From: Bacillota bacterium | Lineage (GTDB): Bacteria; Bacillota; Sulfobacillia; Sulfobacillales; Sulfobacillaceae | Direction: 5' to 3' | DNA: 64,000 nt | Assembly (NCBI GenBank): GCA_023511625.1 | Contig: JAIMBD010000013.1 | Coordinates: 1-64,000, forward strand | Shown: positions 51,959 through 59,487 of the stretch, in pieces | Layout of the letters: every line of letters starts with the position of its first letter | Numbering within the stretch: the first letter of the stretch is position 1 | Notes under the pieces: model-generated | What the model saw: the letters and a program-made list of their open reading frames with translations, nothing else | Told to the model about the DNA's origin: nothing | Databases searched by the model: none | Program-made: the position numbers and the translations under genes

Positions 51959-52852
51959 ATGCCGCCGGCCCTACTCTGGGCTCTCGGGTGGCTCCTGGCT
52001 GGCCTCGGGGCCGGCGCCATGGCTTGGCACCGGCGGCTTCAAGCGGCCCGGCGGGCGCGCCTGGTCCGCATGCGGCCCCAAACGCCGGCGCCTCCGGCGG
52101 CTTTGCATCCGGTTCGCTGGGACGACGGGTTTGCGTGGCTGGGCCACCGGTTGTCCTCGCCCAAGACCCGCGAGCGCTGGCGGGCGCGGCTCGAGGCGGC
52201 CCAGTTGCCATGGTCTCCGGAGGCGGCGATCGGGATGTGGGTCGTGGCCATCGTCGCCGCCACGCTCGGCCTCGAGGCGCTGGCCGTCTTCGCCCGGCTG
52301 CCCGCGGTCGACCGCCTGCTCTTTCCCGCGGTGGGAGGCGGCGTCGCCTACCTTTTTGGGCCGGCGCACCTGCGCACGCTCGCCGACCGCCGGCGGCAGG
52401 AATTTGCCGAGGCGTTCCCGGACGTCCTCGACCTCTTGGCCGTCAGCCTGGCCGCCGGCTTGACCTGGGAGGCTGCCTTGGGCTACCTCATCCCAGAACT
52501 CGAGGGCACCGTCCGCCACGTCCTCGACCTTTTGTGGCAGGATTTGAAGCTTGGCCTAAGCCGCCGGGAGGCCCTCGAGCGCCTGGCCCGACGCACGGGA
52601 CTGGAGGCAGTAGAGCGGGTGGCCACACTCGTCATTCAAGCCGAGCAGCTAGGCTCGAGCCTCTACGAGGCCTTGACCCGCGAGGCCGAGGGCCTGCGCG
52701 CGGCGCGACTGAGCCAGGCCCGCGAGCGCGCGACCCGCTTGCCGGTACAGATGACCATCCCCATCGTCTTCTTCTTGCTCCCGGCCCTGTACGTGGTCCT
52801 TTTGGGGCCGGCGGCGCTGAATGTCTTGAAAACCTTGGCAGGGGGAGGCTGA
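51959..52852 (+). CDS. tadC: Tad pilus platform protein TadC
   Basis: 297-residue T2SSF-domain membrane protein. The characteristic TadC stretch is FAEAFPDVLDLLAVSLAAGL TWEAAL, then LGLSRREALERLARRTGLEA and VIQAEQLGSSLYEALTREAE. Helices at 1-20, 100-145 and the C-terminus (TIPIVFFLLPALYVVLLGPA) anchor it. ATG at 51959 is almost contiguous with tadB. Together with TadB it forms the membrane platform on which CpaF acts. Confidence 0.9.
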   Translation: MPPALLWALGWLLAGLGAGAMAWHRRLQAARRARLVRMRPQTPAPPAALHPVRWDDGFAWLGHRLSSPKTRERWRARLEAAQLPWSPEAAIGMWVVAIVAATLGLEALAVFARLPAVDRLLFPAVGGGVAYLFGPAHLRTLADRRRQEFAEAFPDVLDLLAVSLAAGLTWEAALGYLIPELEGTVRHVLDLLWQDLKLGLSRREALERLARRTGLEAVERVATLVIQAEQLGSSLYEALTREAEGLRAARLSQARERATRLPVQMTIPIVFFLLPALYVVLLGPAALNVLKTLAGGG

Positions 52853-52859
52853 CCAGGCC

Positions 52860-53777
52860 ATGGCAACAGTCGAGTGGCCGGCACCGGTCCGGGTGATGGA
52901 CACGGTCTGGCAACGGTTAAGGGGGATGATCGGGCGGCCGCGCGACGCCACCCTGTACGTCTTCCCCGGTACCCGTGCCATCCACACCTTCGGGATGGCC
53001 TATCCCATCGACGTGGCCTTCTTGGCAGAAGACGGCACCATCCTCTCGGTGGTGCGCGGGTTAAAACCCTGGCGCCTGAGCCCGTGGGTGGCCCGCGCGG
53101 CGGTGGTGGTCGAGGGTCAGGCCGGGCTTTTGGCCGAGTGGACGCCCGGACGTCGGGTCGCCCTACCGGCCCCGTTCCGACGCCCGTCCCCCCGGGCCGG
53201 GCAGGCCCTGGTCGAGTTCGCCCTCATCCTTCCCGTACTCTTGGCGCTGGTGTTGGGCGGGATTTCGCTCCTTTTACTGACGGAGGCCGCCGGCGCCGTA
53301 CAGGCGGCAGCCATCGCAGGAGCCAACGCCCTGGCCAACCCCTCCACGGCTCAGGAGGTGGGGTCGATCATCTGCAGCACGGTGGCGACCGGCCTGAGTG
53401 TCAATCCCGCCGAGGCAAGCTACCAGATCGTGCCCACTTCCTTTAGCTCCTTCAACGACGGGAGCGGAGGCGGCGGCGACGGGCAGGGCGGCTGGCTACT
53501 GTCCGGTCAGTGCCCGTGTGCTTCGAACTCCTCCTGCCCCACGCCCGGTCCCATTTCCCACCCCATGACGGTGACGGTCATCCTGTGCTACACTCCCGTG
53601 GTGCCCCTCCCTGGCCTTCCCTCCCCGATTGCGTTGACCCGCAGCGCCCCCGCCGTGCCGGAAGGCAGGTTCCCCCACTGGTCGAAGGCCGGGCTCGGAA
53701 ACGACTTCGGGCACGGGTCCGGCCCCAGCCCTGGCAGCGGCAGCACCAGCCCGATCGGCTGCCCACCACAGGCGTAA
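52860..53777 (+). CDS. DUF192-TadE fusion (pseudopilin with N-terminal DUF192 domain)
   Basis: 305 residues in one uninterrupted frame. Residues 1-105 form a DUF192 domain (RVMDTVWQRLRGMIGRPRDA, GMAYPIDVAFLAEDGTILSV). Residues 110-145 are a class III prepilin signal, PRAGQALVEFALILPVLLAL, typical of TadE, with predicted cleavage between Gly114 and Gln115. The remainder is a Gly/Ser/Cys-rich pseudopilin body (GSGGGGDGQGG, QCPCASNSSCP). Cleavage by prepilin peptidase would leave DUF192 in the cytoplasm and place TadE in the membrane. ATG at 52860 lies just after tadC. An internal start for TadE alone is not supported by a ribosome binding site. Confidence 0.8.
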   Translation: MATVEWPAPVRVMDTVWQRLRGMIGRPRDATLYVFPGTRAIHTFGMAYPIDVAFLAEDGTILSVVRGLKPWRLSPWVARAAVVVEGQAGLLAEWTPGRRVALPAPFRRPSPRAGQALVEFALILPVLLALVLGGISLLLLTEAAGAVQAAAIAGANALANPSTAQEVGSIICSTVATGLSVNPAEASYQIVPTSFSSFNDGSGGGGDGQGGWLLSGQCPCASNSSCPTPGPISHPMTVTVILCYTPVVPLPGLPSPIALTRSAPAVPEGRFPHWSKAGLGNDFGHGSGPSPGSGSTSPIGCPPQA

Positions 53778-53794
53778 AGCCCAGGAGGAGGCAA

Positions 53795-55276
53795 ATGACC
53801 GTGGCGTCCACCGATGCGCGCGAAACCCCTTTCCCTGGTCCCCTGCAGCCGGGTGCCGCTCGGGCTCTGGGCCAGGGAACCACCGCGGCCGCCGTCGGCG
53901 CGGCCACGGCCGTCACCGTGGCCTGGTTGTGCCGCCTCCGCCTGGCCGGCGATGCCTACTGGGATCTGGCCGCCGGGCGCTGGATGTGGGCCCACCGCGC
54001 GGTGTTGAAGACTAATCCCCTCTCCTGGGTGGCTCCCCACGCCCAGTGGATCAACACCGAATGGCTGTGGGGGGTGATCCTTTGGGGAGCGGCCCATTTC
54101 GGCCCCCTCGGCCTCATCGCCCTAGGCATCGTGGGCGCGCTGGCCTTCTACCTGGCCCTGGCGGCCCTTGCGCGCCGGCTCGACCTCGGCCCGGTGGCCA
54201 CCGTCGTCCTGTTGTGGTGGAGCGTCTGGGTCTCTTTACCGGGTTGGAAATTTCGCCCCCAGGCCTGGGGCTATCCGGCGGCGGCCTGGGCCTTTGTCCT
54301 CATCCAAGGGCTCGCGACCGAAGCCGGAGCCCCGGCCCGCGTCTGGTTCGCCCGCCAGCGATGGCGCCTCGGCGGCCTGGTGGTCCTGGTCTGGTTCTGG
54401 TCGCAATTTCACGGGTCTTGGATCTTGGCGCCGCTGTGGCTCCTATGGGAAGCGGCATGGCGCCGGGAGGGGCGTTGGGCGCTCGTGGCGCTGGCGTCGG
54501 TGGCCGCCGCGGCCCTTGGCCCTTTCGGGTATGCCGGGGTGGTCCACGCCTTCGCCGTGGCCGGCTCGCCGGAGATCGCCCGCACCATCGCCGAATGGGC
54601 TTCGCCTACCCTGCACAATCCCGCCGAGGCCGTCACGCTGGTCCTCTACGTCTTCGGAGGTCAACTGTGGCTCGCCCGGCACGGCTCGTGGCGGCGCTGG
54701 GCGTACTGGGCAGGGTTTGCCGCGGCTTACTTATGGGCCGTCCGCTTTGGCCCGTACCTTGCGCTGGGGGCGGCCATGGCCCTGGCGGGGGCGCGGGAAG
54801 GCATCTGGGGACTGTCCCTAAGCCGCACCTTCCGCGGCACGGTCGCCACGGCCGGCGCGGCGGCTCTGGTGCTGGGCGCGCTGTCCTTTCGCGGCGGCAA
54901 CCTGGCCACGGGCCCCTTTGTCTCCCGCCAACGCAATCCGGTGGCGGCCGTCACCTTCCTCTTGCGCCACCACCTGACCCGACGGGTCTTCAACGCCTAC
55001 GGTTGGGGCGGGTATCTCGCCTACCGCGGCATCCCCGATTGGATCGACGGCCGCGCCGATTTCTGGCTCGGCGTCAACCACGACTTCCAGGCGTACGCCG
55101 AGGTCCTCGACGGGCAGCGCTCAGCCTCGAGTCTCGTCACCCACGCCGGAGCCGCCGTGGCCCTGGTGCCTCCCGCCTCGGTGTTCGCCATCGAGCTCGA
55201 GTCGGCAGGCTGGCGACCCATCTGGCACGACCGCGTGGCTGTGGTCCTCTTGCCGCCCCCAAAGGGCGGGCAATGA
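53795..55276 (+). CDS. Polytopic membrane protein, GT-C-like (paralogue of 45992-47461)
   Basis: 493 residues, the same length class and motif order as the protein at 45992-47461: AYWDLAAGRWMWAHRAVLKT, QWINTEWLWGVILWGAAHFG, FHGSWILAPLWLLWEAAW, RRVFNAYGWGGYLAYRGIPD followed by WIDGRADFWLGV. About ten membrane helices. ATG at 53795 follows AGGAGGAGG, 17 bp after the DUF192-TadE gene, so it belongs to the tad operon. A lipid-linked sugar transferase acting on pilins is one possibility; no catalytic residues are proven. Confidence 0.68.
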   Translation: MTVASTDARETPFPGPLQPGAARALGQGTTAAAVGAATAVTVAWLCRLRLAGDAYWDLAAGRWMWAHRAVLKTNPLSWVAPHAQWINTEWLWGVILWGAAHFGPLGLIALGIVGALAFYLALAALARRLDLGPVATVVLLWWSVWVSLPGWKFRPQAWGYPAAAWAFVLIQGLATEAGAPARVWFARQRWRLGGLVVLVWFWSQFHGSWILAPLWLLWEAAWRREGRWALVALASVAAAALGPFGYAGVVHAFAVAGSPEIARTIAEWASPTLHNPAEAVTLVLYVFGGQLWLARHGSWRRWAYWAGFAAAYLWAVRFGPYLALGAAMALAGAREGIWGLSLSRTFRGTVATAGAAALVLGALSFRGGNLATGPFVSRQRNPVAAVTFLLRHHLTRRVFNAYGWGGYLAYRGIPDWIDGRADFWLGVNHDFQAYAEVLDGQRSASSLVTHAGAAVALVPPASVFAIELESAGWRPIWHDRVAVVLLPPPKGGQ

Positions 55277-55335
55277 CGGCCGAGCCCCGCAGCCGGGATG
55301 ACCTGCGGGGCTCAGATGGCCAGGGATGTTTGCGC

Positions 55336-56298
55336 TCACTCGCCGAGGCTGTGCAACAAGGCCGCCTTTTGCACCCAGAGGCGATTTTCCGCTTGGTCAA
55401 AGACCGCCGACTGCGGGCCCTCGAGGACCTCTTCGGTGACCTCCTCCCCCCGATGGGCAGGCAGGCAGTGAAGAAAGAGGGCGTCGGGCTTGGCCCGGGT
55501 CATGAGGTCGGCGTTGACCTGGTAGGGCCCGAGCGAAAGCCGCTTGGCTTCCTGATCCACCTGCCCCATCGACACAAAGACGTCGGTGGCCACCGCATCG
55601 GCGCCGGCTACGGCCTCTCTGGGGTCCTCGACCACCTGGACCGATCCGCCGGTCAACAACGCCTCCTTCTCAGCCCACTGCACCAGCGTCGGATCCGGGG
55701 CGTAGGCCGCCGGGCTCGCTACCACCACGTGCATGCCCAGTTTGGCCCCCACCACCACGTAGGAATGGGCCATGTTGTTGCCGTCCCCCACATAAGCCAA
55801 CTTCAAGCCGGCGAGGTGGCGCTTGTGCTCCCAAAGGGTCAAGGCGTCGGCCAACGCTTGAAAGGGATGAATGCGGTCCGTCAGGGCGTTGAACACCGGC
55901 ACCGACGCCCAGCGGCTAAACTCCTGCAAGGTCTCGTGGCGCCGACAGCGGATGACGATGCCGTCGACGTAGCGCGACAGCACCCGCGCCGTGTCCTTGA
56001 TCGGTTCGCCCCGCCCGAGCTGGCTGTCCTCCCAGCCCAAGACGACCGGCGCCGCGCCTAAGGATTCCACGGCCACCTGGAACGACACCCGCGTGCGGGT
56101 GGACGGCAATTCAAACAACAGGGCCACGCTCTGTCCGGCCAAGGCGTAACGGATCTGGGCCACCTTGGGGTTGGCTTTGAGCCAGGCCGCTGTTGTCAGC
56201 ACCTGTTTGATCTCGTTCGGGGTCCATTCTTGTAGGGTCAGGACCGAGCGGCCGTGCAACCCGGCCGAGCTCTCCATCAGTCGCTCCACCAACCCCAC
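55336..56298 (-). CDS. argF: Ornithine carbamoyltransferase (ArgF)
   Basis: Forms citrulline from ornithine and carbamoyl phosphate. Carbamoyl-phosphate motif FELPSTRTRVSFQ (most family members have FEK here, so Lys is replaced by Leu), TDRIHPFQALADALTLWEHK, GDGNNMAHSYVVVGAKLGMH and the ornithine motif HCLPAHRGEEV are present. Length 320 is normal. GTG at 56298 follows AAGGAGG. A putative arginine box overlaps its promoter. No other arginine-synthesis genes adjoin it, whereas arginase lies 1.2 kb upstream, so it could work in synthesis or catabolism. Confidence 0.87.
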   Translation of the reverse strand: MGLVERLMESSAGLHGRSVLTLQEWTPNEIKQVLTTAAWLKANPKVAQIRYALAGQSVALLFELPSTRTRVSFQVAVESLGAAPVVLGWEDSQLGRGEPIKDTARVLSRYVDGIVIRCRRHETLQEFSRWASVPVFNALTDRIHPFQALADALTLWEHKRHLAGLKLAYVGDGNNMAHSYVVVGAKLGMHVVVASPAAYAPDPTLVQWAEKEALLTGGSVQVVEDPREAVAGADAVATDVFVSMGQVDQEAKRLSLGPYQVNADLMTRAKPDALFLHCLPAHRGEEVTEEVLEGPQSAVFDQAENRLWVQKAALLHSLGE

Positions 56299-56315
56299 CG
56301 CCTCCTTGGCGAATG

Positions 56316-56344
56316 GTTATACCATACCACGTATTTTTATGCAA
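56316..56344 (-). promoter_or_regulatory. argF promoter with possible ARG box
   Basis: On the minus strand, TTGCAT, a 17-bp spacer and TATAAC form the promoter. TGCATAAAAATACG (56343-56330) overlaps the -35 and the spacer and matches the Bacillus-type arginine box core TGAATAAAAATTCA at 11 of 14 positions. ArgR/AhrC control by arginine is therefore plausible. The promoter overlaps the last codons of the upstream amidohydrolase gene. Confidence 0.5.
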
Positions 56345-57497
56345 GTCCCTGCCTCATCCCGGATCCGGCACCGCTTCCCTCTGCCAGGGCAGCCAAGACG
56401 CCGCGGTATAGCACTTCGACCCCCATGGGCAGAGCGGCTTCGTGCAGTCGAAAGCGGGCCGAGTGATGGGGATGGGCTTGTCCCTCCGGTCGGGCCCCGA
56501 GAAAGCAGTACGCCCCTGGCCGCACTCTGAGGTAATAGGCAAAGTCTTCGCCGGTCAGTTTGGGCTCGGCCGCCACCACCTGAAACCGGTCGCCGAGCGC
56601 TCGTTGCCAGCGGTCCACCACCGCCTGGTGGTTGACCACCGCCGGATAGCCGCGCTCGTAGCGAAAGGTGGCTCGCGCGCCGTAAAGCGCCGCCACGCCC
56701 TCCACGGCGCGCCGGACCTCGGTCTCCACCAACGCCTGCACAGCGTCTGACAGCGTGCGGACGGTGCCACTGATCTCGGCATGGTCGGCGATGGCGTTGA
56801 AGACCCGGCCCGCGTGGAGCGTCCCCACGCTGACCACGGCCGGCTCCAGGGGCGGCACGCGCCGCGAGACCACCGTCTGCAGATGCAGCACCGTCTCGGC
56901 GGCGATGACGACGGCGTCCTGGGTCTCGTGCGGCGCCGACCCATGCCCTCCCTGCCCTTCGATGCGGGCGAAAAACTGGTCGGCGTTGGCCATGATGGGA
57001 CCGGCCCGCATGGCCACTACCCCCAACGGGTCGGTGGCCCAAAGGTGCAGGCCCAACACCTCGTCCACGCCCTCCAGCGCGCCTTCGGCGATCAGGCGCA
57101 GCGCGCCGCCCGGCGGCCGTTCTTCGGCGGGTTGGAAGAGCAGGCGCACGCGGCCCGGAGGCGGTTCGGCGCACAACCGCTCGGCCAAGGCCAACAAGAT
57201 GGCCATGTGCCCGTCGTGGCCACAGGCGTGCATGCGGCCGGGATGGCGCGAGGAGAACGGTTCTCCGCTCTCCTCGTCAAGCGGCAGGCCATCCATATCG
57301 GCACGCACCGCCACGGCGCGGCGGCCCTGCCCCGCGATCTCCGCCACAAGCCCCGTGCCGGCCACCGGTTTCCACTCGATGCCGAGTTTGGAGAGGGCAG
57401 TCTCCAGATAGGCCTGGGTTTCGTGCTCTTCAAATCCTAATTCCGGGATTTCGTGCAAGGCGCGCCGATGGCGCACCACCTCGGTCTCCCATCCCAT
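56337..57497 (-). CDS. M20-family amidohydrolase (amino-acid deacylase type)
   Basis: 386 residues of the M20D peptidase/aminoacylase family. Metal and catalytic segments are RRALHEIPELGFEEHETQAY, VAVRADMDGLPLDEESGEPF, MHACGHDGHMAILLALAE and LLFQPAEERPPGG, with the dimerisation-domain segment GGHGSAPHETQDAVVIAAET. It could be an N-acetyldiaminopimelate deacetylase (DapL pathway), hippurate hydrolase or N-acyl amino-acid amidohydrolase; sequence alone does not decide. It lies between arginase and argF on the same strand. Confidence 0.85.
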   Translation of the reverse strand: MGWETEVVRHRRALHEIPELGFEEHETQAYLETALSKLGIEWKPVAGTGLVAEIAGQGRRAVAVRADMDGLPLDEESGEPFSSRHPGRMHACGHDGHMAILLALAERLCAEPPPGRVRLLFQPAEERPPGGALRLIAEGALEGVDEVLGLHLWATDPLGVVAMRAGPIMANADQFFARIEGQGGHGSAPHETQDAVVIAAETVLHLQTVVSRRVPPLEPAVVSVGTLHAGRVFNAIADHAEISGTVRTLSDAVQALVETEVRRAVEGVAALYGARATFRYERGYPAVVNHQAVVDRWQRALGDRFQVVAAEPKLTGEDFAYYLRVRPGAYCFLGARPEGQAHPHHSARFRLHEAALPMGVEVLYRGVLAALAEGSGAGSGMRQGLA

Positions 57498-57534
57498 GTG
57501 CGTCCCTCCCGGCCCCGCCCCGGCGGGGTGCTGC

Positions 57535-58434
57535 TCAGACGATGCGGCTGCCCAAGGCTGAAGCGATGAGCTCGGCGGCCAACCGGCCGGTGCGGTTGTG
57601 CTCGTCCAAAATGGGATTGACCTCCACCATCTCCAAAGAGGTCAGGATGTCGGCCTCGGCCACGAGTTCCAAGGCCAAATGGGCCTCGCGCTCGGTCAGC
57701 CCCCCGCCCCAGGGCGTGCCGGAGCCGGGCGCATACAAGGGATCCACGGCGTCGATGTCAAAACTTAAATGCACCCCATCGGTCCCTTGGCTCACGATTT
57801 CCAGTGCCCGCGCCATCACGTCCCGCATGCCGTAACGGTCGACCTCGTGCATCGAGAAGATGGTGGCCCCGCTCTTTTTGAGCTGCACCGCCTCGGCCGG
57901 ATCCAGCGCCCGTACCCCAATATAGACGATCTTGCGCGGATCCACCGTGCGCCCGGAAAAGTTTTGCCGCAATTTGGGATGGCCGAGGCCGACCATGGCT
58001 GCAACCGGCATGCCGTGCACGTTGCCGGACGGGGTGGTCTCTTCGGTGTTGAAGTCGCCGTGGGCGTCAAACCACAGGATGCCGAGGCGCGGCAGGCGGC
58101 GCAACAGACCGGCCACGGTTCCCATGGCAATGCTGTGGTCGCCGCCCAGCACCAGGGGGAAGGTCCCGTCCCCCAGCGCCCGCTCCACCGTGCGCGCCAA
58201 GACCCGGTTGACCTTGACGATCTCGTCGATGTACTTCATCCGCTCGTGCCGGGGATGACGGCTCTCTGGAACCGGCACCGTGACGTTGCCGACATCCTCC
58301 ACCCGATGCCCGATCTGGCGCAGGCGCTCGTGCAGGCCGGCGTAACGGATGGCGCTCGGCCCCATGTCCACTCCGCGCCGGTCGGCCCCGTAATCCAGCG
58401 GCACCCCGATGATGCGCACCGTCTTGGGATCCAT
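57535..58434 (-). CDS. rocF: Arginase (RocF)
   Basis: Mn-dependent ureohydrolase cleaving arginine to ornithine and urea. Ligand motifs are complete: GGDHSIAMGTVAGL, WFDAHGDFNTEETTPSGNVH and SFDIDAVDPLYAPGSGTPWG. The SGNVHGMP and GSGTPWGGGLTERE segments point to arginase rather than agmatinase. Length 299 is normal. ATG at 58434 is preferred: GGGAGG is 7 nt away, while ATG 58440 abuts it. It lies 37 bp ahead of the M20 gene. Ornithine could feed SpeE-linked polyamine synthesis or argF. Confidence 0.92.
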   Translation of the reverse strand: MDPKTVRIIGVPLDYGADRRGVDMGPSAIRYAGLHERLRQIGHRVEDVGNVTVPVPESRHPRHERMKYIDEIVKVNRVLARTVERALGDGTFPLVLGGDHSIAMGTVAGLLRRLPRLGILWFDAHGDFNTEETTPSGNVHGMPVAAMVGLGHPKLRQNFSGRTVDPRKIVYIGVRALDPAEAVQLKKSGATIFSMHEVDRYGMRDVMARALEIVSQGTDGVHLSFDIDAVDPLYAPGSGTPWGGGLTEREAHLALELVAEADILTSLEMVEVNPILDEHNRTGRLAAELIASALGSRIV

Positions 58435-58476
58435 CTCCATCCCTCCCCCGGCATAATGTCGCCGGCGACCGCCCCC

Positions 58477-58482
58477 ATTATA
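58477..58482 (-). promoter_or_regulatory. -10 element ahead of rocF
   Basis: TATAAT on the minus strand, 43 nt before the rocF start. The -35 region is GC-rich and poor. It lies 30 bp after the cwlD stop. Confidence 0.4.
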
Positions 58483-58511
58483 GCCCGCAAGCGGCCGGAG
58501 CCACCGCACGG

Positions 58512-59270
58512 CTAGCGGCGCATGAGCTCGGTGGGCGGCGGGGCCTCCAGCAGGTCCTGGGGCCAATGCGCGCGCAGAAACCAGCGCTCCACGCCAAGGA
58601 AGATGGCCCAAGTCAACCGGCGCTGGTACTCGGGGTCGAGGAGCTTCTGCTCCTCGGCCGGGTTGGTGATGAAGCCCACTTCCACGTTGACGGCCGGCAT
58701 CTTGGCGTGGCGCAAGACGTACTGGTCGATGCGCTGCACCTGCCGTCGACTGCCGGTCAAATACTGCAGCTCCTCTTGAATGGATTGGGCCAAGTGATAG
58801 CTCGGCGCCCCGGCCCAATAAAATGTTTGCGGCCCATGCCAGACGGCTGCAGATGCGTTACAATGGATATCGATGAGGACGTCGGCGTCGGTGGAGTTGA
58901 TGTACACCATTCGACTCTGGACGCGGTACTTGCGCGTTTTCGGGATGTCTTGAGGCTTGGACCAGGTCATCAGCACCCGGGCTCCGGCTTCTTCCAGCCA
59001 CCGGCGCAGCGCCAAGGCTATCTGTAAGTTGATGGTGGCCTCGTCGGCTTGGCGGCCGATGCTTCCCGGATCAAAGCCGCCGTGGCCGGGGTCGATGACT
59101 ACGGTGCGCCCAGCCAGCAAGTGCCCCGCGGGAAGCGAGCCCTGCCAGGCAGCAGGAGCCGCTTGCACCACCTGCCACGAGGTCAGGAGGGTAGCCCAGG
59201 CCGCGATCAACGCCAACGCCGAGCGGAGCGGTCGAGCGGAAATGGATGGGATCCCGGGGAAAGATTTCAT
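58512..59270 (-). CDS. cwlD: N-acetylmuramoyl-L-alanine amidase CwlD
   Basis: A 252-residue Amidase_3 protein with a signal peptide (SALALIAAWATLLTSWQVVQA). Zn ligands: His in VVIDPGHGGFDPGS, Glu in DEATINLQIALAL, His in VLIDIHCNAS, and the catalytic Glu in VNVEVGFITNPAEEQ. CwlD with PdaA makes muramic-delta-lactam in spore cortex, needed for germination. The length and single domain match CwlD better than vegetative amidases. ATG at 59270 follows GGAGGG. With the gerA operon it supports a spore-forming host. Confidence 0.87.
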   Translation of the reverse strand: MKSFPGIPSISARPLRSALALIAAWATLLTSWQVVQAAPAAWQGSLPAGHLLAGRTVVIDPGHGGFDPGSIGRQADEATINLQIALALRRWLEEAGARVLMTWSKPQDIPKTRKYRVQSRMVYINSTDADVLIDIHCNASAAVWHGPQTFYWAGAPSYHLAQSIQEELQYLTGSRRQVQRIDQYVLRHAKMPAVNVEVGFITNPAEEQKLLDPEYQRRLTWAIFLGVERWFLRAHWPQDLLEAPPPTELMRR

Positions 59271-59326
59271 CGCGTTTCCCTCCGCAGCCTATTCTATGTC
59301 GTCCATCCTGCGGCGATGACAAGCTA

Positions 59327-59355
59327 TTGAATGAACATGCAATCGGTTGTATAAT
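59327..59355 (+). promoter_or_regulatory. Promoter of the glutamate synthase gene
   Basis: TTGAAT (59327-59332), 17 bp and TATAAT (59350-59355) form a near-consensus sigma-A promoter. The leader is about 125 nt; I see no recognised riboswitch in it. The region diverges from cwlD. Confidence 0.65.
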
Positions 59356-59487
59356 TTTTGCGGTGTTTTTTGCCCACACCGAGCGCGGCTCGGCCCCGCG
59401 ATGCAGTAGGGCACCGGTGCGCCGACACCGGGCCTCGGGCCGTGGAGAGGAGGCCGGGGCCCGTTGACAAGGAGGGGTATTTGGTTG

